A DNA stretch of 64,000 bases from Labrys miyagiensis (GTDB taxonomy: Bacteria > Pseudomonadota > Alphaproteobacteria > Rhizobiales > Labraceae), in assembly GCF_030160835.1 (NCBI RefSeq), contig NZ_BSPC01000024.1, forward strand, positions 62,001 to 126,000, given 5' to 3'. The position numbers were made by a program, and so were the translations under genes. Each line of letters opens with the position of its first letter. The stretch's first letter is position 1. Below are positions 43,392-51,310 of the stretch, piece after piece. Below the pieces are notes generated by a model. It was not told the DNA's origin and ran no database searches. It saw only the letters and a list, made by a program, of their open reading frames with translations.

Positions 43392-44457
43392 AGCCGCCTG
43401 CCTTGATCTTCTCGAACATCTTGGCGAGATCCTCGTTCTGCTTCATCGGCCCGGTGAAGATGGTCGTCTTCAGCTCCACTTCCGGATCGGAGGGAAGCTG
43501 CAGACGATCGAGATCGGGCTTCGGCACCAGGGCGAAGGCGGCGCTCGATGCACTGCCATAGCCATACTGGGTGATGAGTTCCTTGCCCGATTCAGCTTCG
43601 AGGCGGCTGTTTATGAAGTCATAGGCCAGATCGACATGCTTGGCATCCTTCAGGAGCACGATGCCGCAGGCCCAGGTGAGCATGCCCTCCTTGGGCTTCA
43701 TGAACTCCACCGATACGCCCTGCTTCTTCAGGGTGGTCGCCGAGGCATTCCAGGTCATGGCGGCGACGAGCTCGCCGCTCGCCAGCGACTGCTCCACAGA
43801 GGTCATGTCGGTGGTGTAGCTGCGCAGCAGGGGGCGCTGTTCTCTGAGCTTGTCGGCGACCTTGTCCATCTCGGCAGGTGTCATGTCGAAGGGATTGATC
43901 CCGGCGAGCAGGGCGGCGACGATCGGCGTGTCATGTACCGCATCGATGGTGGCGATGCGGCCGGCATAATCCTTGTTCCACAGCAGGTTCCAGCTCTGCT
44001 CCGGATTCTTGATCAGGTCGGTCCGATAGAGAATCGAGGTATTGCCCCAATCCCACGGCACCATCCACACCTTGCCGTCGCCGGCCTGGAGGTCGGGCAG
44101 GTTGCGGAAGACGGGAAAGATCGTGTCCCATTTCTTGATTCGCTTGGTGTCGATGGGCTGGATGAGGCCCGCGTTCTGCCAGCGCGAGACTTTGTCGTAG
44201 CAGGGATGGGCGATGTCCGGGCTGAAGCCGGCCTTGACCTTGGTGAAGGCGTCGTCGTCGTCGCCAAACACCGAGGCCTTGACGCCGTCGGGATGGGCAG
44301 CGAGGAAACTCCTGTTGAAATCGGGCAGCTCGTAGCCGGACCAGGTGAAATAGCTGAGCTTGTCCGCGGCCTGTGCCGCCGGGCCGGTCATCGCGGTGGC
44401 AGCCAGGGCGAGCAGGGCCAATCCCCTAGCCAGGACGGATCGTTTCTTCATTGGCAT
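43390..44457 (-). CDS. Periplasmic polyamine-type binding protein (PotD/PotF-like)
   Basis: 355 residues. Signal peptide (KKRSVLARGLALLALAATAM, cleavage around AAQAA) then the family start DKLSYFTWSGYELPDF. Further: VPWDWGNTSILYRTD and AMTWNASATTL, both typical of PotD-like proteins. Binds an amine-like solute for the PotABC-type transporter. GAGGGAAC lies upstream of the ATG. Ends exactly at a family R repeat. Confidence 0.92.
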   Translation of the reverse strand: MPMKKRSVLARGLALLALAATAMTGPAAQAADKLSYFTWSGYELPDFNRSFLAAHPDGVKASVFGDDDDAFTKVKAGFSPDIAHPCYDKVSRWQNAGLIQPIDTKRIKKWDTIFPVFRNLPDLQAGDGKVWMVPWDWGNTSILYRTDLIKNPEQSWNLLWNKDYAGRIATIDAVHDTPIVAALLAGINPFDMTPAEMDKVADKLREQRPLLRSYTTDMTSVEQSLASGELVAAMTWNASATTLKKQGVSVEFMKPKEGMLTWACGIVLLKDAKHVDLAYDFINSRLEAESGKELITQYGYGSASSAAFALVPKPDLDRLQLPSDPEVELKTTIFTGPMKQNEDLAKMFEKIKAGG

Positions 44458-44483
44458 GATTAGTTCCCTCTCTGTGTGCTTCT

Positions 44484-44588
44484 AGGATGCTTTACCTTCA
44501 GATCGAATCAGCAAGAATCGCAAAATGCTTCTGATATCAACGAGTTAATTTGTAGACCCGCTCTTGCCTGAGCGCATTTTGCTTTAGG
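44484..44588. repeat. Dispersed repeat family R, copy B
   Basis: Shares AGATCGAATCAGCAAGAATCGC and the CTGAGCGCATTTTGCTTTA end with copy C at 46378-46484. Its right end provides the stop codon region of the PotC-type permease (stop at 44584-44586). Confidence 0.7.
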
Positions 44589-45426
44589 ATGCTGACAGCG
44601 GACCGACTGCGCCGGTCGGTATCGCGGCCTTTCCACTCAGTCCGCGGCGACGGACAAGTTCGGCTGCCGTCGCCAAGACGATGGAGACGGTGAGGATGAC
44701 GGTGCCCAGCGCCATGACGCCGGGCAAAGCCTTGGGAAATCTGAGCTGGGCCCAGATGAAGACCGGCAGGGTGGGCTCCGTGCCGGCCAGGAAAAACGCC
44801 ACGACGAACTCGTCGAACGAGGTGAGGAAGGAGAGCATGAAGGCGGAGGCGATTGCCGGCGTGCTGAGCGGGAGTATCACCCGCCGGAAGGTCGTCCATT
44901 CGCGGGCGCCAAGATCCATGGCCGCCTCGCCGAGGCTGCGCGGCAGGACGGAAAAGCGTCCGCGCATGACCACGACGGTCGTTGGCAGGGCCACCAGGGT
45001 GTGGCCGAGGATCATGGCCATGCGCGACGGACCGAGACCGGCCAGGTTGACGAGAATCAGCAGGGCGATGCCGATTATCACCCCCGGTATCAGGATGGGA
45101 AGGCGCGAGAGCACCGATATCGTCGCCGCGAGCCTTCCCCCGCCGCTGATCTCCATATAGGCGATGGTGACGCCGAGGAGCGTTGCCAGCGCCGCCGCAC
45201 TCAGGCCAACCACGAGACTGGTGACGAGGGCGCCATGCAGCGCCTCATTGTCGAGAAGGCTCTGATACCATGAGAGGGTGAGGCCCTTGATCGGGAAGGC
45301 GATCTGAATGGAATCGTTGAATGAAAACAGCGGGATGAGGACAATCGGCAAATAGAGGAAGATGAGATAGGCACCCACATAGGCGCCCAGCCAGCGATTG
45401 CCCTGCTCAGACCCGGTTCTGTTCAT
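44584..45426 (-). CDS. ABC permease, PotC type
   Basis: 280 residues, six hydrophobic segments, EAA loop EAAMDLGAREWTTFRRVILP near 190. It couples to the PotA-type ATPase. The ATG overlaps the stop of the PotB-type permease (ATGA). The 3' end merges into a family R repeat. Transport of putrescine, spermidine or a related amine is inferred from the family. Confidence 0.93.
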   Translation of the reverse strand: MNRTGSEQGNRWLGAYVGAYLIFLYLPIVLIPLFSFNDSIQIAFPIKGLTLSWYQSLLDNEALHGALVTSLVVGLSAAALATLLGVTIAYMEISGGGRLAATISVLSRLPILIPGVIIGIALLILVNLAGLGPSRMAMILGHTLVALPTTVVVMRGRFSVLPRSLGEAAMDLGAREWTTFRRVILPLSTPAIASAFMLSFLTSFDEFVVAFFLAGTEPTLPVFIWAQLRFPKALPGVMALGTVILTVSIVLATAAELVRRRGLSGKAAIPTGAVGPLSAS

Positions 45427-46313
45427 GATCGACGTCCGAAACGCCTGCTGGCCATGGCCACCAGCAGAATGACTGCCGCGATCACCAGCATGACCAGCGT
45501 GGAGACAGCGGCGCCGAAGGGCCAGTCATTGGCCTTGCCGAACTGAGCCTGGATGATCGAGCCGATCATGGTGCTGGAGGGGCCGCCGACGAGGGCGGGC
45601 GTGACATAGTCGCCGACGGTCGGCACGAAAACGACGAGGGCGGCGGAGAGCACGCCAGGCATCGACAAGGGCAGCACGACGCGGCGGAAGCGGGCGAAGG
45701 GATGCGCGCCGAGATCGGACGCCGCCTCGAGGAGTGAGCGCGGTATCGTCTCGAGCGCCACATAGATCGGCAGGATGGCAAAGGCGGCATAGGCATGCGC
45801 CAAGGTGACCACCACCGCCGCGGGCGTATTGAGGAAGGCGAGGCTCGGCTGGGACAAGATGCCGGTGCCGAGCAGCACCGAGTTGAGCACGCCGTTGAAG
45901 GCCAGCACGATCTTCCAGGCAAAGACACGCAGGAGATAGCTGGTCCAGAATGGCAGGGTGACCAGGAAGAGCAGCAGGCCACGCCGGGCGCCGGCATGGA
46001 ATGCCAGATAATAGGCCACGGGATAGGCGGTCACCACGGTGGCAAGCGTCACGACGCCGGCGATCGCCAGGGAGCGCAGGAGGACGGCGGCATAAAGCGG
46101 ATCCGAAATGGCGCTGGCGAGATTGGAGAGCGTGAAGCCGCTGCCCAGGAGCGAGCCGTCATTGAGGCGAAAGCCGAGCATCAGCACGATCGCCAGCGCG
46201 AACAGCACCAGCACGCAGGTCGCCAAGCCCCCCGGAAGCAACATGAGGACATTGAACAGCCAGGTCCGGTTTCGAGAACGGGCCGATGGCAGGGATGAGG
46301 AAGCGACCGTCAT
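45423..46313 (-). CDS. ABC permease, PotB type
   Basis: 296 residues with about six transmembrane helices and EAA loop EAASDLGAHPFARFRRVVLP near 210. First cytosolic segment is basic. With the PotC-type partner it forms the membrane channel of the importer. The start at ATG 46313 lies 65 bases from a family R repeat; the FAD oxidase gene is upstream beyond it. Confidence 0.93.
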   Translation of the reverse strand: MTVASSSLPSARSRNRTWLFNVLMLLPGGLATCVLVLFALAIVLMLGFRLNDGSLLGSGFTLSNLASAISDPLYAAVLLRSLAIAGVVTLATVVTAYPVAYYLAFHAGARRGLLLFLVTLPFWTSYLLRVFAWKIVLAFNGVLNSVLLGTGILSQPSLAFLNTPAAVVVTLAHAYAAFAILPIYVALETIPRSLLEAASDLGAHPFARFRRVVLPLSMPGVLSAALVVFVPTVGDYVTPALVGGPSSTMIGSIIQAQFGKANDWPFGAAVSTLVMLVIAAVILLVAMASRRFGRRS

Positions 46314-46377
46314 GTCACATCGCGCCGTGAAACGAGACGATAATTTTCACATTTATGAAAAAAGTCAATCGCGACAA

Positions 46378-46484
46378 CTAAAGCGTCTTACTTTCAGATC
46401 GAATCACCAAGAATCGCAAAATGCTTTTGATACCAGTGAGTTAATTTCCAAATTCGCTCCCACCTGAACGCTTTTTGCTCTAGC
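46378..46484. repeat. Dispersed repeat family R, copy C
   Basis: Same sequence plan as copy B (AGATCGAATCACCAAGAATCGC). The right end CTGAACGCTTTTTGCTCTAG includes the TAG of the FAD oxidase (46480-46482). Confidence 0.7.
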
Positions 46485-47754
46485 GATCGAGTGCATCGAG
46501 GAACCGATACCAGGCGATCGCCGCCCCCATGCCGATATGGCGGAAGCGATGAAGCGGGATGGGCCGGATGGGCGTGAGATCGAAGGGGAGGGTCCGGGGA
46601 TCTCCGGAGAGGACGTAATCGGCGAGCCTGGGACCGAGCGCCGTCATCAGGCCAACGCCGCGCCCCTGGCAACCGGCAGCGATCGTCAGGCCCGGTTCCG
46701 GCTGGTGCAGATGGGGCAGGTGATCGAGCGTCATGGCGACACGCCCGAACCAGCGCTTCTCGATGGCCAGGCCGCGCAGGCCAGGGAACAGGCGGACGAG
46801 GGCATGTTCGAGATGCGCCCATGCCCGCGGCTGCGAGGGCTCGGCCATCGAGCCGCGGCCGCCCAGCATCAAGCGGCCATCGGGGCTCTTGCGATAATAG
46901 ACAAGGATGCGCCGCGAATCCGAGACGGCCTGCCCGCCGGGCAGGATCCGCGCCAGGGCCGACGGTTCAAGCGGGAAGGTCGCGATCTGAAAGGAGTGTA
47001 GCGGCAGGAGCGTACGAGCAAGGCCGGGCACCAACCCGTCCGCATAGGCATTGGTTGCAACGATGACGTGGCTCGAACGCAGTTCCACGCCCGTGCTTGT
47101 CCTTATGCGCCAGAGCGCGCCATCTCGGCGGAGTTGCAAGGCTCTGGCGTCCTCGGCAATCAGAACCCCCGCCTGCGCCGCAAGTTTGGCGAGGCCCAGA
47201 GTATAGGCCAGGGGATCGATGACGCCGGCACGCGGGTCGAGCCAGCCGCCGACATAGCCTTCGGCGCCCGTCAAGGTCGCGACGTCGTCGCGCGACAACG
47301 CACGCGCAGCGACACCGCGCCCGGTCCACGTTTTTGCCCGCCGCCAGGCGAGTTCCGCGGCCTTCTCGGTATGGGCCGCCTGGATCCAGCCCTTGCGCTG
47401 CCAGGGAATGTCGAGCTTTTCGGCGGCGATGAGATCGAAAACCCGATCGGCTGTCGAGGCCGCGAAATCGATGACCTGCTCACCACGCTTCTCGCCATAA
47501 TGCTGCAGCAGCTGATCCGGGTCATATTTGAGGCCCGGGATGACCTGCCCGCCGTTCAGCCCCGATGCCCCGGCACCGATGCGGGCTGCCTCGAGGACGC
47601 GGACCGAGCGGCCGGCCCGGGCGAGATGCAGCGCGCAGGACAGCCCGAGGATGCCTCCGCCGACGACCGTAACATGGGGCGCTTCAAGATCTGCCAGAGG
47701 CGTTGCGGCGACCATCTGCGCGCCTGGAGACCAAAGCGGCTGCATGAACGGCAT
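46480..47754 (-). CDS. FAD-dependent amine/D-amino-acid oxidase family (PuuB-like)
   Basis: 424 residues. The dinucleotide motif VVGGGILGLSCALHLA near 30-45 binds FAD; also ASGLNGGQVIPGLKYDPDQ (family of gamma-glutamylputrescine oxidase and related DAO proteins), and a C-terminal AAGCQGRGVGLMTALG. It oxidises an amine or amino acid to an imine/aldehyde with H2O2. It heads the polyamine-like module: transporter and ALDH genes follow on the same strand. Stop overlaps a family R repeat. Confidence 0.9.
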   Translation of the reverse strand: MPFMQPLWSPGAQMVAATPLADLEAPHVTVVGGGILGLSCALHLARAGRSVRVLEAARIGAGASGLNGGQVIPGLKYDPDQLLQHYGEKRGEQVIDFAASTADRVFDLIAAEKLDIPWQRKGWIQAAHTEKAAELAWRRAKTWTGRGVAARALSRDDVATLTGAEGYVGGWLDPRAGVIDPLAYTLGLAKLAAQAGVLIAEDARALQLRRDGALWRIRTSTGVELRSSHVIVATNAYADGLVPGLARTLLPLHSFQIATFPLEPSALARILPGGQAVSDSRRILVYYRKSPDGRLMLGGRGSMAEPSQPRAWAHLEHALVRLFPGLRGLAIEKRWFGRVAMTLDHLPHLHQPEPGLTIAAGCQGRGVGLMTALGPRLADYVLSGDPRTLPFDLTPIRPIPLHRFRHIGMGAAIAWYRFLDALDR

Positions 47755-47863
47755 GGGCTGCCCCGAAAAATGAAATATGATCTTAGATTTTCATATATCA
47801 GAAATTCCGGATTGCAATGCGCGTTTCGCATGCGCGTGGCCTCGCAGCCGAAAGGCCCGCCCG

Positions 47864-49108
47864 TCACCCGAAGGCGATGTCCCCATCGATTCGTCGCACC
47901 GCCTCGTACAGGACCCGCGCCCCGGCTGCACATTGGGCCGGCTCCGTCCATTCCTCCGGGCAATGGCTCCTCCCCTCCCGGCTTGGCACGAAGATCATGG
48001 CCATGGGCGCAATCCTCCCCATGAAACCCGCATCGTGGCCGGCGCCGCTCGCGAGCGAGATCGTTTTCAGCGATAGCTCGCCCGCAGCCGCCGCCAGATG
48101 ATCGCGTAACCGCCCGTCGCAGGGCGACGGCTCGGAGCGCGAGATCGGACGGAAGGCGCTGCGCTCCACACCGGCAGCAGAGGCTGCGGCGAGGCTGGCC
48201 AGCGCGAGTTCTTCCAGGAAGGCGTCGAGATGCGCGGCCTGCTCGGCCCGGGCCTCCACCATCAGCCGCGCCAGCCCCGGGACGACATTGGAGGCGTTGG
48301 GATGCACCTCGATGCGTCCGGTGGTGGCGATGAAATAGCCGTTGCGCGTGCGCGAAAAATGCTCGCCCAGCCGGCGGGCCTGCAGGATGAGGTCGGCCGC
48401 CGCCACCAGCGCATCTTGGCGCAGATGAAACGGCGTGGTGCCGGCATGATCGGCCGAGCCGGTGAACTCGATTTCCACCCTTGCGATGCCGACAATGCCG
48501 GTGACCAAGCCGATATCGAGGCCGCCCTGTTCGAGCACGCGCGCCTGCTCGATATGGAGCTCGAGGAAGGCGGCGACGTCGTTGCGCAGAGGTGCGGTGA
48601 GCCGCTCCGGCAGCGCGCCCATGCGCGTCATCGCTTCTTGGAGCGGCTCGCCTGCGGGGTTGCGCAGGCCGAGCATGCCGGCATCGAGAAAGCCGGTCAT
48701 GGCGCGGCTGCCGATGCAGGAAGGGCCATAGTCGCTCGGCTCCTCCGACAGGAAGTCGATGATCTCCAGGGGATGGCGCAGGGCGACGTCACGGTCCTTG
48801 AGGAGGCGCACCACCTCCAGCCCGGCCAGGAGGCCGAGCGGCCCGTCGAAGCGGCCACCCGAAGGCACGGTGTCGGAATGCGAGCCGATCGCCAGCGCCT
48901 TGAGGCCCGAAACCCCACCCTCCAGCCGTCCGATCAGGTTGCCGCCTTCGTCGAGCCTTGTGGTGAGCCCTGCCTCGGCGAACCGCCGCTCCAGCCAGCG
49001 CCGGCCCTCCAGGAAGCGGTCGGTGAAGCAGCGCCGCGTATAAGATTTCGCGGGATCGGTGATTTCGGCAAGGGCCATGAGGTCCTGCCAGAGGCGGTCT
49101 TCCGGCAT
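47864..49108 (-). CDS. M20-family N-carbamoyl-amino-acid/ureido amidohydrolase
   Basis: 414 residues. Metal-site motifs of the hydantoinase/carbamoylase group: GSHSDTVPSGGRFDG near 73-87, LSEEPSDYGPSCIGSRAMTG near 115-134, LELHIEQARVLE near 182, and GAGHDAGFMGRIAPMAMIFV near 365-385. Family members hydrolyse N-carbamoyl-L-amino acids, allantoate or ureidoglycine. The ATG at 49108 follows the UbiX stop by one base. In this cluster it can complete the work of the dihydropyrimidinase-like enzyme encoded first. No signal peptide. Confidence 0.92.
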   Translation of the reverse strand: MPEDRLWQDLMALAEITDPAKSYTRRCFTDRFLEGRRWLERRFAEAGLTTRLDEGGNLIGRLEGGVSGLKALAIGSHSDTVPSGGRFDGPLGLLAGLEVVRLLKDRDVALRHPLEIIDFLSEEPSDYGPSCIGSRAMTGFLDAGMLGLRNPAGEPLQEAMTRMGALPERLTAPLRNDVAAFLELHIEQARVLEQGGLDIGLVTGIVGIARVEIEFTGSADHAGTTPFHLRQDALVAAADLILQARRLGEHFSRTRNGYFIATTGRIEVHPNASNVVPGLARLMVEARAEQAAHLDAFLEELALASLAAASAAGVERSAFRPISRSEPSPCDGRLRDHLAAAAGELSLKTISLASGAGHDAGFMGRIAPMAMIFVPSREGRSHCPEEWTEPAQCAAGARVLYEAVRRIDGDIAFG

Positions 49109-49109
49109 G

Positions 49110-49679
49110 TCAGCCTCCCTTCCAGCGCCCATCCATCGGGATCTCCAGATCGAACAAGTCGAGCGCGCGGGCGGCCGTATGGGTGACCATCTCGTCAAGG
49201 CTCTTCGGCCGTGGGTAGAAGGCCGGCACCGGCGGCATGACGATTCCACCCATCTCGGTGAGGCGCAGCATGTTGTGGCAGTGGCCGAGATGCAGCGGCG
49301 TCTCGCGGAACAGCACCACCAGGCGGCGGCGCTCCTTCAGCACCACATCGGCGGCGCGGGCGATCAGCGTGCCGCCCGTGCCCATGGCGATCTCGGCCAG
49401 GCTCTTGGCCGAGCAGGGCGCGATGATCATGCCGGCTGTGCGGAAAGAGCCGCTGGCGATGGGCGCGGCGATGTCACGGTTGTCGTAGGTGTGATCGGCG
49501 AGGGCCTTCAGGCCGGCAACCGTTATCTCGCTCTCATGCGCCATCGCCGTCATGGCGGCGCGCGAGACGACGAGATGGGTCTCGATGCTCTCGCCGCGCA
49601 GCATTTCGAGAATGCGCACGCCATAATCGAAGCCCGAGGCGCCGCTGACGCCGACGATGAGGCGTTTGGGCCGACTCAT
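49110..49679 (-). CDS. ubiX: UbiX-type flavin prenyltransferase
   Basis: Makes prenylated FMN, the cofactor of UbiD decarboxylases. 189 residues. Seen: VGVSGASGFDYGVRILE near the start (flavin site), SGSFRTAGMIIAPCSAKSLAEIA (about 77-99), and the LVVLFRETPLHLGHCHNMLRL signature. The partner UbiD gene lies upstream across a 269-base gap filled with a repeat; the M20 gene follows directly. This makes a dedicated UbiX for the cluster likely. Confidence 0.95.
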   Translation of the reverse strand: MSRPKRLIVGVSGASGFDYGVRILEMLRGESIETHLVVSRAAMTAMAHESEITVAGLKALADHTYDNRDIAAPIASGSFRTAGMIIAPCSAKSLAEIAMGTGGTLIARAADVVLKERRRLVVLFRETPLHLGHCHNMLRLTEMGGIVMPPVPAFYPRPKSLDEMVTHTAARALDLFDLEIPMDGRWKGG

Positions 49680-49751
49680 AGGGCACTCCTGGGACCGCCA
49701 GCATCCTGCCGGCCTCTTGGAAACGCCACCTTGAATCGTGAGGCGCGCCGC

Positions 49752-49903
49752 AATCCTTCCCCGACTGCGGGGAAGGTGGCGCGTAGCGCCGGAAGGGGGA
49801 GAGCGGCGCGACGCTCGGGCAAGGGGGCCTTTGAAGCCTGCGCCACCCTCCCCCTTCCGTCATTGCTGCGCAATGCCACCTTCCCCGTAGTCGGGGAAGG
49901 AGT
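49752..49903. repeat. Dispersed intergenic repeat family Q, copy 2
   Basis: Same terminal inverted repeats as at 31343-31497 (AATCCTTCCCCG...CGGGGAAGGAGT, two or three mismatches), and the same inner CCCCTTCCGTCATTGC. It sits between ubiD and ubiX inside what looks like one operon, so it may have inserted after the operon formed. Confidence 0.65.
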
Positions 49904-49948
49904 GCCGCGCCTTGCTCGACCTTCGTTTGCGTTTACCGGCATCTGATC

Positions 49949-51310
49949 TCAATACTCCCCCAGCTCTGCCCGCACCCGCGCCAGCACCTCGGCCGGCGCG
50001 CGGGCAAATTCCGAACGGCTCTCCCGCTCGCCATCGCCCGGCCGGGTCGTCGCGATCAGGCCGATCTTGGTCACGGTCATGCTCTGATGCACGGGATCGC
50101 AGCGGTCGGCCTTCATGCCGGGCAGCACGATAAGGTCCTCGTCGCCCCGGAAGCGCGCCGCCAGCGACCACTCGACCTCCGCCGCATCCTCCGGGTCGAC
50201 ATCGTCCTCCACCACGATCACCAGCTTGAACAGGTTGATCTGTCCCATCGCCAGGATCGCCGCGCGCTTGCCCTCGCCGGGGCGCGGGCGGTGCATGGCA
50301 ATCACCGCGTGCAGGCGCCCCATGCCGCCATCGGTGACGACCACGCGCCGCACGGCGGGGATCACGCGCTTCAGCGCCTCGCAGCACACCGCCTCGATGG
50401 CGACGGCGCCGAGCAAGCAATGTTCCGGCGCATAGCCCGGCAGGATGGCCTGGTAGACCGCGTCCCGCCGATGGGTCACGCAGCCGATGGCGCCGCCGGT
50501 GCCCGGTCCGTAATTGACGTAGAAGCCGTGAAATTCCGAGACCGAGCCCTCCGGCACAAGGTCGCCGGCATCGATGAAACCCTCCAGCACGATCTCGGCG
50601 CCGGCGGGGACTTCCAGCGGCACGGTGAGGCAGCGCACGAGCTGCAAGGGCTCGCCGAGGAGGCCGCCGACCACGTCATATTCGTCATCGCCCAGGCCGA
50701 GATACATCTGCGAGCCCAGCAGCACGGCGGGATGATTGCCGATGGCTACCGCGATCGGCAGGCGCTGGCCGAGACTTTTCGCCTTCTCCGCAAGAAGATT
50801 GAGATGGTGGTTCCTGGCGATGCCGACCATCACCCGGCCGCCGCCGTCGAGCCTGAGACGGGCGATCGAGACATTGCGCCTTCCGGTCTCGGGATCGCGG
50901 GCGACGATGACGCCGGCGGTGATGTAAGGCCCGGTCTCATGCTCGAACCAAGTCGGCACGGGCAGCAGCGCGGCAAGGTCGAGGGGCGCATGGTGGACCA
51001 CCTCCTGCACGGGCGCGGTCTCGATCGTGACAGGCGGGATCTGCCTCCTGAGGGCATCGAGGATGCGGCCGGGCAGGCCGGCCCGATCCGTATCCAGCAG
51101 CCTTGCGATGCGCTCACGCGAATTCATGACATTGCCGGCGACTTTCATCTCATGCCCCGCGACTTTGGCGAAGAGCTGCGGCTTGTCGTGCTGGCGCAGG
51201 CCGAGCACCGCGCCGAGTTCGAAGCGGAGGTCGACCTCACGCTCGACGGTGTGCAACTCGCCCCACTCGGCCAGGCGCTCCAGGGTGCCGCGAAAGCTTT
51301 GGTCAGCCAT
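49949..51310 (-). CDS. UbiD-family prFMN-dependent decarboxylase
   Basis: 453 residues, full-length UbiD fold. Seen: FRGTLERLAEWGELHTVER at the N-terminus, LFAKVAGHEMKVAGNVM, NVSIARLRLDGGGRVMVGI near 137-155, the EFHGFYVNYGPGTGG segment, and the C-terminal LVIVVEDDVDPEDAAEVEWS with DEDLIVLPGMKAD. The family decarboxylates (or carboxylates) alpha,beta-unsaturated or aromatic acids using the cofactor from UbiX. ATG 51310 overlaps the stop of the ammonia-lyase-like gene. Presence next to an ammonia-lyase points to an acrylate-type acid as substrate, which is inference. Confidence 0.94.
   Translation of the reverse strand: MADQSFRGTLERLAEWGELHTVEREVDLRFELGAVLGLRQHDKPQLFAKVAGHEMKVAGNVMNSRERIARLLDTDRAGLPGRILDALRRQIPPVTIETAPVQEVVHHAPLDLAALLPVPTWFEHETGPYITAGVIVARDPETGRRNVSIARLRLDGGGRVMVGIARNHHLNLLAEKAKSLGQRLPIAVAIGNHPAVLLGSQMYLGLGDDEYDVVGGLLGEPLQLVRCLTVPLEVPAGAEIVLEGFIDAGDLVPEGSVSEFHGFYVNYGPGTGGAIGCVTHRRDAVYQAILPGYAPEHCLLGAVAIEAVCCEALKRVIPAVRRVVVTDGGMGRLHAVIAMHRPRPGEGKRAAILAMGQINLFKLVIVVEDDVDPEDAAEVEWSLAARFRGDEDLIVLPGMKADRCDPVHQSMTVTKIGLIATTRPGDGERESRSEFARAPAEVLARVRAELGEY

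Noticed and set aside
42433-44463. Plus-strand frame of about 676 codons across the PotA, cupin and PotD genes
   Set aside because: Crosses three well-supported minus-strand genes; composition typical of a shadow.
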